From NCBI GenBank assembly GCA_009739215.1, contig VSJF01000018.1, forward strand, positions 1-28,901: a stretch of DNA of 28,901 bases. The letters run 5' to 3'. The notes under the pieces are model-generated. The model had not been told where the DNA came from, did no database searches, and saw only the letters and a program-made list of their open reading frames with translations. Shown here piece after piece: positions 25,874 through 28,901 of this stretch. Position 1 is the first letter of the stretch; every line of letters starts with the position of its first letter. This stretch comes from Floccularia luteovirens. Its lineage: Eukaryota > Basidiomycota > Agaricomycetes > Agaricales > Squamanitaceae. Made by a program: the position numbers and the translations under genes.

Positions 25874-27673
25874 TTAACTTGTAAATATAGATAAAGACAG
25901 CAATAAAGTGCTATTTAAGATTAAAGATGGTTTTAAAATAAATAATAATATTATTAAAGTTAATGTTGATATTAAAAAACTATGGAAATTTGTTAATGTT
26001 TTATCTTTATTTTCTAATAAATTATTATTATTATTATCTGAATTGGCAATATCTCCATTTACAGAAATAATATTAGATGTTTCTGTTTCTGTATGTAATA
26101 CTGTTATTATTTTTAAATAATAAGAAGCACTTACTATACTTAAGATAATTGCTAATATACTTATAAAATAATATCCATTTTGCATTGCTGAATTTAATAC
26201 ATATTGTTTTGAGAAGAATCCTATTAATGGTGGAATACCTGCCATTGAGAATAAACAAATAGCTAAACTAATACTTAATATAGGATTTGAGAAAAATTGT
26301 CCTTTAAGTTCAGAAATATATCTAATATCTGTTAAACCTTTAACATTAAAACTAGCATATTTTATTCCTTCTAATATTTTATTATTTAAACTTTCTGAAT
26401 TATCATTTTTATTTTCAATTAAATTTTGGCTTTGATTAGAATTAGAACTAATTAAATAACTTAAAGCAATAATAATTAAAAAAATATTTAAATTTGTAAT
26501 TGTATATTGTATAATATAAAATAAAAATGAATTTATTGATTGTTCAGTATTTATTGATAAAGCTAATAACATAAATCCAATATGAGATATTGTACTATAA
26601 GCTAATAATCTTTTTATTCTTGTTTGAGCTAAACCTACTACTGATCCAATTATTAATGATAATACTGAACTTATTAATAATAAATTTTTTAAAATATATA
26701 AAGTATTATCAGAATTTAATATATTTAAAGGTGTAATTTTATTTAAAGTATTTATATTTATATATGAAGTTATATTATTTAATGTTATATCACTAATATT
26801 ATTTTGTACTGTACTTATTAAACCTATTTGTAAATGTAATTCTAATAATAAAATTAATATAGCTATTTTAGGCATTATTGTTAACCAAATTGTTACTATA
26901 GTTGGAGTATCATCATAAACATCTGGTGACCAATTATGTAAAGGTGCAGCAGCAATTTTAAATAAGAAACCAATAATAATTAATATTAAACCTAAATTGA
27001 AACCTTGTAATAAATAATTAATTTCAGATACAGAAATTAAACTATATATTGATTCTAAATTTGTTAAACCTGTATAAGAATAAATTAATCCACAACCTAA
27101 TAAAATTATACATGAAGATAAACCACCTAATAAGAAATATTTTAAACCTGCACTAGTTGAAGATTCACTATCTCTATATAAAGTTGCTAAAATATATAAA
27201 CCAAAAGATTGTAATTCTATACTTAAATATAAAGAAATTAAATCAGAACATGATATTAATAAACAAGATCCTAAAGTACTAAATAATACTACTAAAGAAT
27301 AATCTGTAGAAGTATTTATACCTTTTCTAGCTCCAATTAAAGTATCATTTTCTAGTACATATAAATTTGATATTTCAGTTTTACTGTGTTTATTTTCTTT
27401 ATAACTTACTAAAGGCCAAGCTATTAATATTAAAGAACCAATTACTAATAAAAAGAATTCTATTGATTGAGAAATTTGAGTTATGTGGAATAATCCGCTA
27501 TATATACCTATTCCCGATCCAATTGACTGAATATAAAGAGCATTTAAAGTTAATGCACCCGAGAATATAAAAATTATAGCTGATATTCTAGTGAAACCTA
27601 CACTACTTATTTTACTATTGAGAGATGGTAGGGCCTTAGCCACTATTAATGTTAATATTGAAATGAAAATCAT
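25874..27673 (-). CDS. nad2: NADH-ubiquinone oxidoreductase subunit 2
   Basis: Antiporter-like, proton-pumping membrane subunit of complex I. The 599-residue product is at the long end for fungi. Family residues are present: E153 in LSIELQSFGLYIL, K239 in FLFKIAAAPLHNW with H246, then SPDVYDDTPT, and a conserved Lys in IMPKIAILIL (K269). Three low-complexity Asn/Ser/Ile-rich inserts enlarge it: about 288-325, about 415-430 (near SNSNQSQNLIENKNDNSES) and about 550-570 (NSDNNNNNLLENKD). These are probably AT-driven expansions of loops. The ATG at 27671-27673 begins the first helix. It is directly followed by nad3 without spacing. Confidence 0.97.
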   Translation of the reverse strand: MIFISILTLIVAKALPSLNSKISSVGFTRISAIIFIFSGALTLNALYIQSIGSGIGIYSGLFHITQISQSIEFFLLVIGSLILIAWPLVSYKENKHSKTEISNLYVLENDTLIGARKGINTSTDYSLVVLFSTLGSCLLISCSDLISLYLSIELQSFGLYILATLYRDSESSTSAGLKYFLLGGLSSCIILLGCGLIYSYTGLTNLESIYSLISVSEINYLLQGFNLGLILIIIGFLFKIAAAPLHNWSPDVYDDTPTIVTIWLTIMPKIAILILLLELHLQIGLISTVQNNISDITLNNITSYININTLNKITPLNILNSDNTLYILKNLLLISSVLSLIIGSVVGLAQTRIKRLLAYSTISHIGFMLLALSINTEQSINSFLFYIIQYTITNLNIFLIIIALSYLISSNSNQSQNLIENKNDNSESLNNKILEGIKYASFNVKGLTDIRYISELKGQFFSNPILSISLAICLFSMAGIPPLIGFFSKQYVLNSAMQNGYYFISILAIILSIVSASYYLKIITVLHTETETSNIISVNGDIANSDNNNNNLLENKDKTLTNFHSFLISTLTLIILLFILKPSLILNSTLLLSLSIFTS

Positions 27674-27911
27674 ATCTTAGCCTACTTTTAAATTTATTAT
27701 TTTTAATTTTACTATATTTTTAGTATATTTATTTTAATATTTTTATTATAAAATATAATTTAATTTGTTTTATATAATATTGTTATTCTTTTATATACAA
27801 ATACTAAATTATTTATATTATATTTACTAAAGTATTTTATATTTATTAAAAATTAGTTTATTATATAATTAGTAATTATATAGTTATAATTATGTTAGTA
27901 TTAAGTATATT

Positions 27912-27938
27912 TAGTTTGCTTTGTTAGAAAGCAAACTA
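27912..27938. repeat. 11-base-pair hairpin
   Basis: TAGTTTGCTTT and AAAGCAAACTA form a perfect stem around GTTAG. A member of the TTTGC/GCAAA palindrome family. Confidence 0.85.
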
Positions 27939-27962
27939 GCAAATATTATCATAGAGGAATAA

Positions 27963-27978
27963 TTAGAGGGGGTTAATA
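27963..27978 (-). terminator. C-run 3'-end motif after atp9
   Basis: On the - strand ATTATTAACCCCCTCT, five C at 27968-27972, 93 bases beyond the atp9 stop. Confidence 0.6.
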
Positions 27979-28064
27979 ATTTAATATTATTTGATGTTAT
28001 ATAAACTTCAATTTTTAGTTTTTAAGCTAAACTCTTTTTTATTAATATAATTAAATACTTATAA

Positions 28065-28901
<837 letters not shown>

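Larger units (their letters stand above)
27674..28064 (-). other. spacer atp9 to nad2
   Basis: 391 AT-rich bases with a family hairpin (27912-27938) and the atp9 C-run motif (27968-27972). It includes the nad2 leader. No gene was recognised. Confidence 0.6.

Noticed and set aside
25908..27570. Short frames on both strands within nad2
   Set aside because: Shadow frames of the well supported nad2 gene.

Overview
This is about 29 kb of a fungal mitochondrial genome. It is very AT-rich, carries fungal-type respiratory genes and organellar tRNAs, and has bacterial-like but divergent small and large rRNAs. The rRNAs, the cytochrome b sequence and the nad4L-nad5 and nad2-nad3 gene pairs all fit a fungus. 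Two details point to Basidiomycota: the altered 530 loop of rns (GCCAGAAGACTCGGTAA) and a Cox2 N-terminus reading DAPEPWQLGFQDSAAPG. That placement is inference from memory. The window is not the whole molecule, because cox1, cox3, atp6, rps3 and several tRNAs (Asp, Glu, Gly, Trp, Tyr, a second Ser) are not seen. No intron or homing endonuclease was found, so the genome looks intron-poor.

Layout. From 1 to about 9.5 kb, genes are on the + strand: nad1, tRNA-Ile, cob, cox2, tRNA-Ala, nad4, tRNA-Arg, tRNA-Lys. From 9.8 kb on, almost everything is on the - strand. In map order this half holds tRNAs Leu(UAG), His, Cys and Val, then rns, nad6, tRNAs Ser and Met, tRNAs Leu(UAA), Asn and Pro, rnl, the nad4L-nad5 pair, atp8, the nad2-nad3 pair and atp9. 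A small + strand island of tRNAs Phe, Thr and Gln (24.0-24.7 kb) interrupts the - strand half. The two halves converge at about 9.46-9.79 kb, so the main promoters should lie outside or at the edges of the window.

Function. nad1, nad2, nad3, nad4, nad4L, nad5 and nad6 give all seven complex I membrane subunits. cob is the cytochrome b of complex III, cox2 the copper A subunit of complex IV, and atp8 and atp9 belong to ATP synthase. The rRNAs and 16 tRNAs serve their translation. In the genes scanned, Arg is mostly AGA, Leu mostly TTA and Trp TGG.

Most striking observation. Every protein-coding transcript unit, and rns, is followed on its own sense strand by a C-run motif of the form TTAAACCCCCTAT, while rnl is not. 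This is a strong candidate for a transcript 3'-end signal. Two further copies follow no annotated gene and point to hidden transcripts (6515-6952 + and 20699-21198 -). The second block has an inverted repeat next to ACAGAG that faintly resembles a mitochondrial RNase P RNA core. The long spacers also carry a dispersed family of GC-richer palindromes built around TTGCTAGCAA.
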